From the NCBI RefSeq assembly GCF_026627255.1, contig NZ_JAPNLM010000046.1, forward strand, positions 1 through 40,527: a stretch of DNA of 40,527 nucleotides. Reading direction: 5' to 3'. Origin of the DNA: Streptomyces antarcticus (lineage in GTDB: Bacteria; Actinomycetota; Actinomycetes; Streptomycetales; Streptomycetaceae). This document shows, one piece after another, positions 16,707-24,763 of the stretch; the stretch's first letter is position 1, and each line of letters opens with the position of its first letter. The position numbers were made by a program, and so were the translations under genes. Under the pieces are notes generated by a model. It saw nothing but the letters and a program-made list of their open reading frames with translations, was not told where the DNA came from and did not search any database.

Positions 16707-16879
16707 GGAGTCGCTCCCGATCCCTCGTCCACCGTCACGTCGTTGAACGGAAGGAGCGGCTCGGCCCACGGGAAGACGTACTGGAACAGCACGAACACCA
16801 CCGCGAGGACCAGTACGAGCGAGATCAGCGCGCGTACCCACGCGTTTCCCGGCAGATGCCGCCAGACCCAGCCGTACAT
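16703..16879 (-). CDS. Small single-span membrane protein
   Basis: A 58-residue protein with an N-terminal MYGWVWRHLPG, a hydrophobic helix at about 17-35 and an acidic, Pro-containing tail that probably faces outside. I do not know its function; a similar small protein occupies this place in Streptomyces genomes. Its stop overlaps the pabA start by four bases, so it is part of the overlapping sortase/pabA block. An upstream GTG eight codons earlier would add an acidic leader; ATG at 16879 is preferred but its AAGGA is slightly distant. Confidence 0.8.
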   Translation of the reverse strand: MYGWVWRHLPGNAWVRALISLVLVLAVVFVLFQYVFPWAEPLLPFNDVTVDEGSGATP

Positions 16880-16968
16880 GCCGTCTGATTCCTTTTCGTC
16901 CACGATCGTTCCACGCACCGCGGAGGCGGTACGCGAACAGCCTAAAGGCAGCGGCCCGGCCGGGTGGG

Positions 16969-17787
16969 TCACCTCGGCAAACCCCCGGATCCCACCGGCC
17001 CGGACGTCCGGGTACCGGTCAGTTCGGCCCACACGACCAGCCGGTGGCTGTGGCCCCACTCGGGGTCGCAGGTCGTCAGCGTGAGGTACCGGCCGGGGAC
17101 GGTGAAGGGCGACTTCCGGGGCACCGGGTCGACCACGGCGACGTCGGTCGGCAGGGTGCGGACGGGGCCGCCGCGGATCGTGTAGGTGTACGTCGCCGTC
17201 GCGTCCGTGAGGCTCACGGCGTCCCCGGGGCGCAGCGCGGGGAAGTCCTTGAAGGGGTCTCCGTACGTCCGGCGGTGCCCCGCGACCGAGAAGTTCCCGG
17301 TCTCGCCGAGACGGGCGGTGCCCGCGTAGTGGCCGAGGCCCTTCTTGAGGAGCTCGGTGCCGGTGCCCTCCAGGACGGGCTTGTTCCAGTCCGGCCCGAA
17401 ACGGGGGATGGACATCTCGGCGAAGGGCCGTCCCGCGGGGTACGCGGCGGGCGGGCGCGGCTCGGCGGGCCCACCGGGGTTCACGGGCTTCCCGGACGCC
17501 GCCGGCTCACCGGGCCCGTCGGACGCCGGCGCCTCGGCGGGTTTCCCGGACGGGACCGCGCGCTCCGGCGCGGGCGCTCCCGCCGCCGCCCAGCCGCCGC
17601 GCAGCCGGGCCATCTCGCCGTCCATGGCCCGGTCGGCCTTCACCCCGGTCCAGAGCAGGACGTAGGCCACGAAGAGCACGATCAGCGTGCCCGCGGTCAG
17701 GCACAGCTCGCTCAGCGTCCGTACCACCAGGCGCAGGACGACATCGGCGCTGACCCGCTCAGGCAGTCGGTTCCACCGGCTTCGCAT
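16969..17787 (-). CDS. Class E sortase, divergent third copy
   Basis: A 272-residue sortase with a membrane helix at about 27-48. A long Pro/Gly/Ala-rich linker (about 68-120) is much longer than in the other two sortases. The catalytic domain has His171 (VAGHRRTYG), Cys240 (TLTTCDPEWG) and Arg249 (HSHR). The TLTTCDP variant and linker set it apart from the pair at 14.4-16.1 kb. Its ATG lies within the end of the DUF881 gene (29-base overlap), indicating translational coupling to it. Confidence 0.92.
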   Translation of the reverse strand: MRSRWNRLPERVSADVVLRLVVRTLSELCLTAGTLIVLFVAYVLLWTGVKADRAMDGEMARLRGGWAAAGAPAPERAVPSGKPAEAPASDGPGEPAASGKPVNPGGPAEPRPPAAYPAGRPFAEMSIPRFGPDWNKPVLEGTGTELLKKGLGHYAGTARLGETGNFSVAGHRRTYGDPFKDFPALRPGDAVSLTDATATYTYTIRGGPVRTLPTDVAVVDPVPRKSPFTVPGRYLTLTTCDPEWGHSHRLVVWAELTGTRTSGPVGSGGLPR

Positions 17788-18532
17788 AGTGGAGGTCCAC
17801 TGTGCCGGAGTAGCCGGGAAGTGTCAGCGCCTTGTGCTCGTCCACTTTCCAGCCGAGCCCGTACGCGTTCACGTACAGCTGGTAGTTCTGCAGCGCGGGG
17901 GAGGCCGCGAGCGCCTTGCGCAGCGCGCCCGGATCGCCGACCGCGGAGATCTTGTACGGGGGCGAGTACACGCGGCCCTGGAGGATCAGGGTGTTGCCCA
18001 CGCAGCGCACCGCGCTGGTGGAGATGAGCCGCTGGTCCATGACCTGGATGCCCTGGGCGCCGCCCTGCCAGAGGGCGTTCACCACGGCCTGGAGGTCCTG
18101 CTGGTGGATCACCAGGTCGTTGGGCTGCGGTTCGGGCACGTTGGGGATGCGGGCGGTGGCGCCCGGCGGGGCGTCGTTGAGCGTGACGGTGAGGCCCTTG
18201 CCGGACAGCTCCTCGGTGCCGGAGGCCTTGCGCAGCGCGGCCATCCTGGCGTCCTCCGCCCGGGTCCTGCCGTCGTCGCGCTCGGCGAGGGTGTCCACCC
18301 GGCGGCGCACGGCTCCGGTGCTCTGTTCCAGCGCCGCGTTGTTCTGGCTGCGCTCCTGGATCAGGTCCGAGAGCCGCAGGAGCGAGGCATCGGTGCGGAT
18401 GTTCGTACCCTTGGAAGTGTTGAAGCTGGTGACGAAGATCAGACCGGCCAGGGCGAAGACCGCGGCCGTCAGCAGCCGGACCGGCCTGGCCCGGCGACGG
18501 GGACCCGCGGAGGAGTCGTCGGAATTGCTCAA
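17759..18532 (-). CDS. DUF881 family membrane-anchored protein
   Basis: A protein of about 257 residues with an N-terminal membrane helix (RLLTAAVFALAGLIFVTSF), a coiled-coil-like charged stretch, and the DUF881 domain (about residues 100-250; LTVTLNDAPPG, QQDLQAVVNALWQGGA and VGNTLILQG). DUF881 proteins lie in division/sporulation neighbourhoods of Gram-positive bacteria, but their role is unknown. I place the start at TTG 18532, because AAGGAGAAGG precedes it and would lie inside the gene if the in-frame GTG at 18556 were used; the latter is the alternative. The gene is divergent from crgA. Confidence 0.88.
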   Translation of the reverse strand: MSNSDDSSAGPRRRARPVRLLTAAVFALAGLIFVTSFNTSKGTNIRTDASLLRLSDLIQERSQNNAALEQSTGAVRRRVDTLAERDDGRTRAEDARMAALRKASGTEELSGKGLTVTLNDAPPGATARIPNVPEPQPNDLVIHQQDLQAVVNALWQGGAQGIQVMDQRLISTSAVRCVGNTLILQGRVYSPPYKISAVGDPGALRKALAASPALQNYQLYVNAYGLGWKVDEHKALTLPGYSGTVDLHYAKPVEPTA

Positions 18533-18623
18533 CGTACCCTTCTCCTTCAACGTCACAGGTCCACTACGCTAACGGACGCCCGGGGCAGGCAAGGTCCCCA
18601 GCCCATCGACAGGAGAGCCCCTC

Positions 18624-18878
18624 GTGCCGAAGTCACGTATCCGCAAGAAGGACGACTACACGCCGCCGCCGGCGAGGCAGCCGCAGGCCATCAGGCTGAC
18701 GAACCGCAGCTGGGTCGCCCCGGTCATGCTGGCCCTCTTCCTGATCGGACTCGCCTGGATCGTCGTCTTCTACGTGACCGAGACCCAGCTGCCGGTCGAG
18801 GCGCTGGGCAATTGGAACATCGTGGTCGGTTTCGGTTTCATCGCGGCGGGATTCGGCGTCTCCACTCAGTGGAAGTAG
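18624..18878 (+). CDS. crgA: CrgA cell-division regulator
   Basis: An 84-residue protein with a basic N-terminus (PKSRIRKKDDYTPPP) and two transmembrane helices (about 33-53 and 63-80). CrgA coordinates growth and septation in Streptomyces aerial hyphae, inhibiting FtsZ-ring formation when overproduced, and recruits septal proteins in mycobacteria. GTG start at 18624 with AGGAG eight bases upstream. The position beside the sortase block and rhomboid gene matches the genus. Confidence 0.95.
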   Translation: MPKSRIRKKDDYTPPPARQPQAIRLTNRSWVAPVMLALFLIGLAWIVVFYVTETQLPVEALGNWNIVVGFGFIAAGFGVSTQWK

Positions 18879-18911
18879 CACCTCTCGCCCCCCGAGGGAA
18901 GCTCTCCCCAT

Positions 18912-18978
18912 GAGTTATCCACAGCGTCATCCACACCTGAGGAAAAGACAGAAGATCTGTGGATAACTCTGTGGAGAG
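18912..18978. promoter_or_regulatory. DnaA-box-like cluster in a 13-bp inverted repeat
   Basis: TTATCCACA (18915-18923) and TGTGGATAA (18958-18966) are exact E. coli-type DnaA boxes in opposite orientation, within a perfect 13-bp inverted repeat (18912-18924 and 18957-18969, 32-base spacer). TCATCCACA (18927-18935) and TGTGGAGAG (18970-18978) are weaker matches. The cluster lies between the stops of the convergent crgA and rhomboid genes, so it is probably not a promoter. DnaA binding is inferred; a transcript hairpin is an alternative. Confidence 0.6.
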
Positions 18979-18993
18979 TTGACGCCGGTGTGA

Positions 18994-19866
18994 TCAGGTG
19001 AGTGCGGCCGTACGGACCAGAACGACCCCTGCGGCCAGCAGGAACACCACCACACAGGTCCCCCACTGGATGAGGGTGCGGCTCCTGCCCGCGGCGGGCA
19101 GGAGCATCCCCAGAGCCACCAGGGCACCGGTGACCAGGCCGCCCACGTGTGCCTGCCAGGACACCCGCAGGCTGCCGAACGACACGAAGCTCAGCAGCAG
19201 CATCAGCCCCACCATCACGAGCACCGGCCGCATCTCGTACCGCAGCCGCCGTGCCAGGACGACGGTCGCGCCGAGCAGGCCGAAGACGGCCCCGGACGCG
19301 CCGATGGTCGGTACGTTCGGCGCGGTCAGCAGATAGACGAGGGCGCTGCCGCCCAGGCCGGACAGCAGGTATACGGCGAGGTAGCGGGCCCGGCCGAGCG
19401 CCGCCTCCAGCGGGCCTCCGATCACCCACAGGGCGAGCATGTTGCCGATGACGTGCCACCACTCGGCGTGCAGGAACACCGAGGTCAACAAGCGGTGGTA
19501 CTCGCCGCTGGAGACGCCCTGGACCGGCGCCCCGTAGTAGTCGGCGTACCGGCCGAGCAGCTCCAGCGGGCGGGCGGCCGACGGTACGGCCAGGCAGAAG
19601 AGGAACACCGCGGCGTTGAGGCCGATCAGGACCTTCGTGACCAGGTGGGGGTCCGCGGCGACCACCCCGCCGGCGATGGTGCGCGGCGCGTTCGCGGAGG
19701 ACCGGTGTCCGGTGCCGGAACCGTCGCGCACGCACTCGGGGCACTGGAAGCCGACCGAGGCGCTGATCATGCACTCGGGGCAGATGGGGCGCTCGCAACG
19801 GGTGCAGCTGATCCCCGTGTCGCGGTCCGGGTGGCGGTAGCAGCCCGGCAGGCGGTCCGTGTCCAT
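18994..19866 (-). CDS. Rhomboid-family intramembrane serine protease with N-terminal zinc-binding segment
   Basis: A 290-residue protein. Residues 9-46 carry two Cys-x2-Cys pairs plus further Cys/His (CYRHPDR, CTRC, CPEC), a B-box/zinc-ribbon-like segment. Six or seven hydrophobic helices follow, with rhomboid landmarks: HAEWWHVIGN (about 133-141), GASGAVFG with catalytic Ser191, and AHVGG with His240. It should cleave substrates within the membrane; substrates are unknown. Start ATG at 19866. Confidence 0.93.
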   Translation of the reverse strand: MDTDRLPGCYRHPDRDTGISCTRCERPICPECMISASVGFQCPECVRDGSGTGHRSSANAPRTIAGGVVAADPHLVTKVLIGLNAAVFLFCLAVPSAARPLELLGRYADYYGAPVQGVSSGEYHRLLTSVFLHAEWWHVIGNMLALWVIGGPLEAALGRARYLAVYLLSGLGGSALVYLLTAPNVPTIGASGAVFGLLGATVVLARRLRYEMRPVLVMVGLMLLLSFVSFGSLRVSWQAHVGGLVTGALVALGMLLPAAGRSRTLIQWGTCVVVFLLAAGVVLVRTAALT

Positions 19867-20045
19867 CGGTCCCCTCGGTCGGCGGGCGGGGCGCGGGGGG
19901 CGCCCCGCCGATCCGGTACGTGTATCCAGGACGGACGGGCGGGGCGGAAAGGTTCCCCGCGGGCGGGGGCCGCGCCCGGTCGGCACTCCCGATTCGGCGC
20001 TTCTCGACTCAGCGCTTGCGGGTCAGAGCTTCCGGTTCAGCGGAC

Positions 20046-20573
20046 TCAGCGCTTCTCGATGACGACCGACTGGATGATCACGTCGTCCAGGGGGCGCTCG
20101 GTGCGCGGATTGGTGGCCAGCCCGGCGATGGTGTCCACGACCTGCTGGGAGGCCTTGTCGTTGATCTCGCCGAAGATGGTGTGCTTGCGCGTCAGCCACG
20201 CGGTGGGGGCGACGGTGACGAAGAACTGCGAGCCGTTGGTGGCCGGGCCGGCGTTGGCCATGGCCAGCAGGTAGGGCTTGGTGAAGGCCAGGTCCGGGTG
20301 GAACTCGTCGGCGAACTGGTAGCCCGGGCCGCCCGTGCCGTTGCCGAGGGGGTCACCGCCCTGGATCATGAAGCCGCTGATGACACGGTGGAAGACGGTG
20401 CCGTCGTACAGCGGGTCCGTGGTCTTCTGACCGTCGGTCGGCCGGGTCCACTCGCGGGCGCCCGTGGCGAGCTCGACGAAGTTCCTGACGGTCTTCGGAG
20501 CGAAGTTCGGCAGCAGCTCGATCTCGATGTCGCCGTGGGTCGTCTTCAGGGTGGCGTAGAGCTTCTCGGCCAC
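20046..20573 (-). CDS. ppiA: Cyclophilin-type peptidyl-prolyl isomerase
   Basis: A 175-residue cytoplasmic cyclophilin. The core motifs are present: FHRVISGFMIQGGDP (about 61-75), NGSQFFVTV and the loop around WLTRKHTIFGE. No signal peptide. It accelerates cis-trans isomerisation of Xaa-Pro bonds. GTG start at 20573, with AAGG upstream; the ORF can be extended but upstream residues are not family-like. A region of 176 bases separates it from the divergent DUF5324-like gene. Confidence 0.95.
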   Translation of the reverse strand: MAEKLYATLKTTHGDIEIELLPNFAPKTVRNFVELATGAREWTRPTDGQKTTDPLYDGTVFHRVISGFMIQGGDPLGNGTGGPGYQFADEFHPDLAFTKPYLLAMANAGPATNGSQFFVTVAPTAWLTRKHTIFGEINDKASQQVVDTIAGLATNPRTERPLDDVIIQSVVIEKR

Positions 20574-20749
20574 TGATCTGCCTTCCTTAGTCATCACTGT
20601 CGGTCCAGATAGTCGCACGGAGCGCTGCGCCGCACAGAAAATCATCCACCCGTATGCCCTGTCACACATGCCCGTCGGCGTGATCGCAGGCATGATCCGA
20701 CGAAGGGTGGAAAGGTGAACTGTGTCCGCCACCGAGGAGGAGGAATCCC

Positions 20750-21448
20750 GTGACCCGCAAGGACAGCGTGCGCCTGGCCGCCGAGAGCGCCAGGGAGACT
20801 GTGCGGCACGCGTCGGAAGTGGTGGCGCCGTACGCAGAAACCGCCAAGGATGCCGCGGTGCACTACGCGCATGAGGCGAACGAGCGGCTGGCGCCCAAGG
20901 TGTCCTACGCGGCCAACGAGGCCGCCAAGCAGGCACGTACGACGTATGACAACCATCTGCACCCCCGGCTCAAGTCGGCGCGCGCCCATGTGCCGCCGAA
21001 CGTGGACCGGGCGGCGACGCGAGCCGTGAAGCAGACGCGCCGGGCCGCGCGACAGGCGGCCGACTACACGCAGCCGAAGTTCGAGAGCGCGCTCGCGGCG
21101 GCCACCCCGGTCGCCGAGGAGGCCGCCTCGCGGTCGACCGCCGCCTTCGCCGCGCTGCGCGGCCAGGTGTCGGCGAAGGAGGTGCAGCGGCTGGTGCGAC
21201 GGCACGAGCGCCGGGCGCGCACCGGCCGGGTGCTGCGCGGTGTGGCCCTGGTCGGCCTGCTGGCCGGCGGTGCCTACGCGGCGTGGAAGTGGTGGGACCA
21301 GCAGTCGAACCCGGACTGGCTCGTGGAGCCGCCGGCGGCCACCGAGCTGTCGGCGCGCGATGCCGGGCCGGCGAGCTTCGACGACGAGCTGGCGGAGAAG
21401 GAGCGCGACGCGGACGCGGGGCCGACCGCCGAGGGGGAGCGTCCCTGA
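20750..21448 (+). CDS. DUF5324-like membrane-associated protein
   Basis: A 232-residue Streptomyces-type protein. Residues 1-150 are an Ala/Lys/Arg-rich amphipathic, apolipoprotein-like helical region with recurring short motifs (AAESARETV, YAANEAAKQ). A single transmembrane helix lies near 161-180 (VALVGLLAGGAYAAW), and the acidic tail is about 45 residues. Function unknown. GTG at 20750 has GAGGAGGAGG just upstream. Transcription probably stops at the strong hairpin after it. Confidence 0.85.
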   Translation: MTRKDSVRLAAESARETVRHASEVVAPYAETAKDAAVHYAHEANERLAPKVSYAANEAAKQARTTYDNHLHPRLKSARAHVPPNVDRAATRAVKQTRRAARQAADYTQPKFESALAAATPVAEEAASRSTAAFAALRGQVSAKEVQRLVRRHERRARTGRVLRGVALVGLLAGGAYAAWKWWDQQSNPDWLVEPPAATELSARDAGPASFDDELAEKERDADAGPTAEGERP

Positions 21449-21466
21449 CCCGCGGATCACCTGTAG

Positions 21467-21508
21467 GCCGAAGGGGCCCGCATCCTGTCGGATGCGGGCC
21501 CCTTCGGC
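21467..21508. terminator. Bidirectional terminator
   Basis: A perfect 19-bp stem (GCCGAAGGGGCCCGCATCC and its complement) around TGTC, between the convergent DUF5324-like and LysM genes. It can serve both strands. Confidence 0.9.
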
Positions 21509-21523
21509 GTGTGCCGGGCGGTG

Positions 21524-22078
<555 letters not shown>

Positions 22079-22206
22079 GTGTGTACGCCTCCGGCGTGGT
22101 GGTCCCCCCTGGGCGGTACGCCTCCCCCCACTGTCCGGCACCGGGATCCGGACGGCCGCACGACGGGGCCATCCGGGGGACACGCCGGGCGGGCCGCCCG
22201 GGGACC

Positions 22207-22290
22207 GGCGGGCCCGACGCACCGTCACCGGCGGGCCCGGCGCGCCGTCAGGCCCGGCGCACCGTCACTGGCGGGCCCGGCGCGCCGGTC
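22207..22290. repeat. GC-rich imperfect tandem repeat across the marR stop
   Basis: About four imperfect copies of a 17-23-base unit with core GGCCCGGCGC(A/G)CCGTCA, crossing the marR stop codon at 22265 and encoding its Arg/Ala/Pro-rich last residues. Looks like slippage or duplication. Confidence 0.6.
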
Positions 22291-22744
22291 GGGGGCTCTC
22301 GGACGGGGTGCCGAGATCGCCTTCGGCGAGCAGGCCGAGGACCCGCAGCAGGACGGCGCGGTCGGGGCCGGCAAGGGAGGCGAGGGCGTCGGCGTGCACC
22401 CGGTCGACGATCCGGGTGCTCTCGACGGCGACGGCTGCTCCCGCCTCCGTGACGGCGATGATCCGGGCCCGGCGGTCCGTGGCGGAAGGGCGGCGCTCGG
22501 CCAGTCCGGCCTTCTCCAGGGCGTCCACGGTGACGACCATCGTCGTCTTGTCCATGTCGCCGATCTCGGCGAGCTGTACCTGGGTGCGCTCCTCCTCCAG
22601 GGCGTGGACGAGGACGCAGTGCATGCGGGGGGTCAGCCCGATCTCATCGAGGGCCGCTGCCATGCGGGTGCGCAGCACGTGACTGGTGTGGTCGAGGAGA
22701 AAGGAGAGGTCGGGCTCGGTGCGGGCGGGGGCCATGGCGGTCAT
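22265..22744 (-). CDS. MarR-family transcriptional regulator
   Basis: A 159-residue winged-helix regulator. The DNA-binding part (about 35-100) includes TQVQLAEIGDMDKTTMVVTV and the wing with the DRRARIIAVTEAG signature. Long N- and C-terminal helices dimerise. Proteins of this type sense small aromatic or toxic ligands. It is divergent from an MFS exporter gene with a palindrome in the shared promoter region, so local repression of the pump is likely. The last residues lie in a repeat tract. Start ATG 22744. Confidence 0.93.
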   Translation of the reverse strand: MTAMAPARTEPDLSFLLDHTSHVLRTRMAAALDEIGLTPRMHCVLVHALEEERTQVQLAEIGDMDKTTMVVTVDALEKAGLAERRPSATDRRARIIAVTEAGAAVAVESTRIVDRVHADALASLAGPDRAVLLRVLGLLAEGDLGTPSESPRPARRARQ

Positions 22745-22758
22745 GACACCACTCTAAA

Positions 22759-22773
22759 TCTTCGATCCGAAGA
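22759..22773. promoter_or_regulatory. Candidate MarR operator
   Basis: TCTTCG-ATC-CGAAGA, an inverted repeat flanked by A/T-rich bases, lies in the 94-base gap between the divergent marR and MFS genes. It is the expected site for the neighbouring regulator. Confidence 0.6.
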
Positions 22774-22838
22774 AAATCGTCTGCAACAAAACCATCTGCT
22801 ACGGTCTCACCAGTCGCCCTCACTGACCGGAGAGACCG

Positions 22839-24341
22839 ATGCCCGCCGCTCCCAGCCCCGCCCCCACCTCCGCCACCGACCCCGTCGGCGCCGCCGTTCA
22901 CGGGTCCGCCCCGGCCATCGCCCCGCGGGGGCTGCGCTCCCGCTGGACCGCCCTCACCGTGCTCTCCACCGGCATGCTGATGACGATCCTCGACGGCAGC
23001 ATCGTCACCGTGGCGATGCCGGCCATCCAGCACGATCTGGGCTTCACCTCCGCCGGCCTCAGCTGGGTGGTGAACGCCTACCTGATCGCCTTCGGCGGCC
23101 TGCTGCTCCTCGCCGGACGCCTCGGCGACCTGCTCGGCCGCAAGCGGATGTTCCTCGCCGGGACCACCGTCTTCACCGGAGCCTCGGTGCTCGCCGGATG
23201 CGCGTCCTCCCCGGGACTGCTGATAACCGCCCGGTTCCTCCAGGGACTCGGCAGCGCGATGGCCTCCGCCGTCGCCCTCGGCATCCTGATCACGCTGTTC
23301 ACCACCCCCCGGGAGCGGGCCAGGGCGATCGCCGTCTTCTCCTTCACCGGAGCGGCCGGGGCCTCACTCGGCCAGGTGCTGGGCGGAGTCCTCACCGACG
23401 CCCTCGACTGGCACTGGATCTTCTTCATCAACCTGCCCATCGGGGTCGCCGCACTGCTCCTGGCGCTGCCCGCGCTTCCCGCCGACCGGGGCCTCGGGCT
23501 CCGGGCGGGCGCCGACGCCATCGGCGCCCTGCTCGTCACCTCCGGGCTGATGCTGGGCATCTACACCGTGGTCGAGGTGGAGCGGTACGGCTGGACCTCC
23601 GGGCGGACCCTCGGCCTCGGGGCCCTCTCCCTGGCCCTCCTCGCCGCGTTCACCGTGCGGCAGGCGAGGGCGCGTACTCCGCTCGTACCGCTGCGGATCT
23701 TCAGGTCCCGGACGGTGGTCGGCGCCAACCTCGTACAGATGCTGATGGTGGCCGCGCTGTTCGCCTTCCAGATCCTCGTGGCCCTCTACCTCCAGCGGGT
23801 GCTGGGCTACGGCGCCGGCGCCACCGGCCTGGCGATGCTCCCCGCCGCGCTGTCGATCGGCGCCGTCTCCCTCGGGGTCTCGGCCCGCCTGAACGCCCGG
23901 TTCGGGGAGCGGAACGTCCTGCTGGCCGGCCTCGTCCAGCTGCTCGCGGCCCTCGGCCTGCTGACCCGGCTGCCGGTCGACGCCGACTACGCCACCGACC
24001 TGCTGCCCGTAATGCTGCTGGCCGCCGGCTTCGGCCTGGCCCTGCCGGCCCTCACCACGCTGGGCATGTCCGGCGCCGACGCCGCCGACGCCGGACTCGC
24101 CTCGGGCCTGTTCAACACCACCCAGCAGATCGGCATGGCCCTTGGGGTGGCCGTCCTCTCCACCCTCGCCGCCTCCCGTACGGAGTCCCGGCAGGCAGCG
24201 GGCAGTTCTCCGGCGGAAGCCCTGACCAGCGGATACCACCTGGCCTTCGGCATCGGGGCAGCCCTGCTCCTGGCGGCGGTCGCCCTCGCCGCGACCCTCC
24301 TGCGCAGCGTTGTTTCACGTGAAACAACGGCCCGCGGGTAG
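22839..24341 (+). CDS. DHA2-type MFS drug exporter
   Basis: A 500-residue antiporter of the EmrB/QacA type with about 14 hydrophobic segments. The motif-A loop GRLGDLLGRKR near residue 95 and the antiporter pattern GAAGASLGQVLGGVL are visible, as is DGSIVTVAMP in the first helix. It probably extrudes a toxic compound by proton exchange; the substrate is unknown. The divergent MarR regulator supports a resistance role. The last codons contain a parS-type palindrome, so part of the C-terminal tail (VVSRETT) is dictated by that DNA site. Confidence 0.93.
   Translation: MPAAPSPAPTSATDPVGAAVHGSAPAIAPRGLRSRWTALTVLSTGMLMTILDGSIVTVAMPAIQHDLGFTSAGLSWVVNAYLIAFGGLLLLAGRLGDLLGRKRMFLAGTTVFTGASVLAGCASSPGLLITARFLQGLGSAMASAVALGILITLFTTPRERARAIAVFSFTGAAGASLGQVLGGVLTDALDWHWIFFINLPIGVAALLLALPALPADRGLGLRAGADAIGALLVTSGLMLGIYTVVEVERYGWTSGRTLGLGALSLALLAAFTVRQARARTPLVPLRIFRSRTVVGANLVQMLMVAALFAFQILVALYLQRVLGYGAGATGLAMLPAALSIGAVSLGVSARLNARFGERNVLLAGLVQLLAALGLLTRLPVDADYATDLLPVMLLAAGFGLALPALTTLGMSGADAADAGLASGLFNTTQQIGMALGVAVLSTLAASRTESRQAAGSSPAEALTSGYHLAFGIGAALLLAAVALAATLLRSVVSRETTARG
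24308..24329. promoter_or_regulatory. parS: parS site inside the end of the MFS gene
   Basis: A perfect 22-bp palindrome containing TGTTTCACGTGAAACA (24311-24326), the same core as the site at 1516. It lies in the last codons of the exporter gene, only about 90 bases from the left edge of the tRNA-linked island. Confidence 0.93.
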
Positions 24342-24370
24342 CGGGACACCCCGCCGACCCCGCACACAAG

Positions 24371-24410
24371 AAACCCCTCTGGCCTGCGTTTCCGCAGGTC
24401 AGGTGGGTTT
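24371..24410. terminator. Terminator hairpin left of the island
   Basis: A nearly perfect 18-bp stem with a TTTC loop, sides AAACCC and GGGTTT, centre CTGCG/CGCAG. It lies between the MFS stop and the displaced tRNA-Ala end. It may be the original tRNA-Ala terminator moved away by the insertion, and it also serves the MFS gene. Confidence 0.75.
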
Positions 24411-24415
24411 CCGCA

Positions 24416-24439
24416 GGGTGGAGCCTAGGAGATTCGAAC
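24416..24439 (-). other. attL-like duplicate of tRNA-Ala 3' end
   Basis: Matches the tRNA-Ala 3' T-arm and acceptor strand (starts GGGTGGAGCC, ends GATTCGAAC) but continues into unrelated sequence where the anticodon arm should be. One of two 24-bp direct repeats. Confidence 0.8.
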
Positions 24440-24763
24440 CCGAAACGGGCGACGCTCCGACCTGCGATTTCACCAAGTCTTTGCGAGAGAATCGGACTTT
24501 CCCACCCGTTTCCGTCCCGCTCCATCCTGCTCGATCCCGCTGCCCCGACTCGGCGTGCCCACTGGTGGGCACACTCTGCGCATCGGTTGCACAAGCAACC
24601 CCACGACGCGCACGAACCACCTCAGCACTGCACTCTGACATCTTCCGTGCACTGTTCGCGCAAACTCTCACTCACCCCTTTACTCACGACAGATCGGAGC
24701 CGGATCGCGGTAGCCCACCACGATGCCCGTTCCCCGCCTAAGCTTGAGGCCAGGAGGTGCCCA
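24440..24763. other. Non-coding left arm of the element
   Basis: 324 bases with no convincing gene. It holds three tandem 10-mers, TCCCGCTCCA, TCCTGCTCGA and TCCCGCTGCC (24515-24544), and a palindrome (24555-24572). It also has a small hairpin GGTTGC-ACAA-GCAACC (24585-24600) and CAGGAGGTG (24751-24759), the ribosome binding site of the next gene. Repeats next to an att core resemble arm-type integrase sites; this is inference. Confidence 0.45.
24555..24572. repeat. Terminal palindrome, left copy
   Basis: GTGCCCAC-TGG-TGGGCAC. The same arms with a CGA centre recur at 32792-32809 just inside the other end of the element, 50 bases from the right att core; this copy is 115 bases from the left core. 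Candidate integrase/excisionase binding site. Confidence 0.6.

Noticed and set aside
24416..24480. A second complete tRNA gene at the left island edge
   Set aside because: Only the 3' T-arm and acceptor half is present; sequence beyond GTTCGAA does not form anticodon or D arms.
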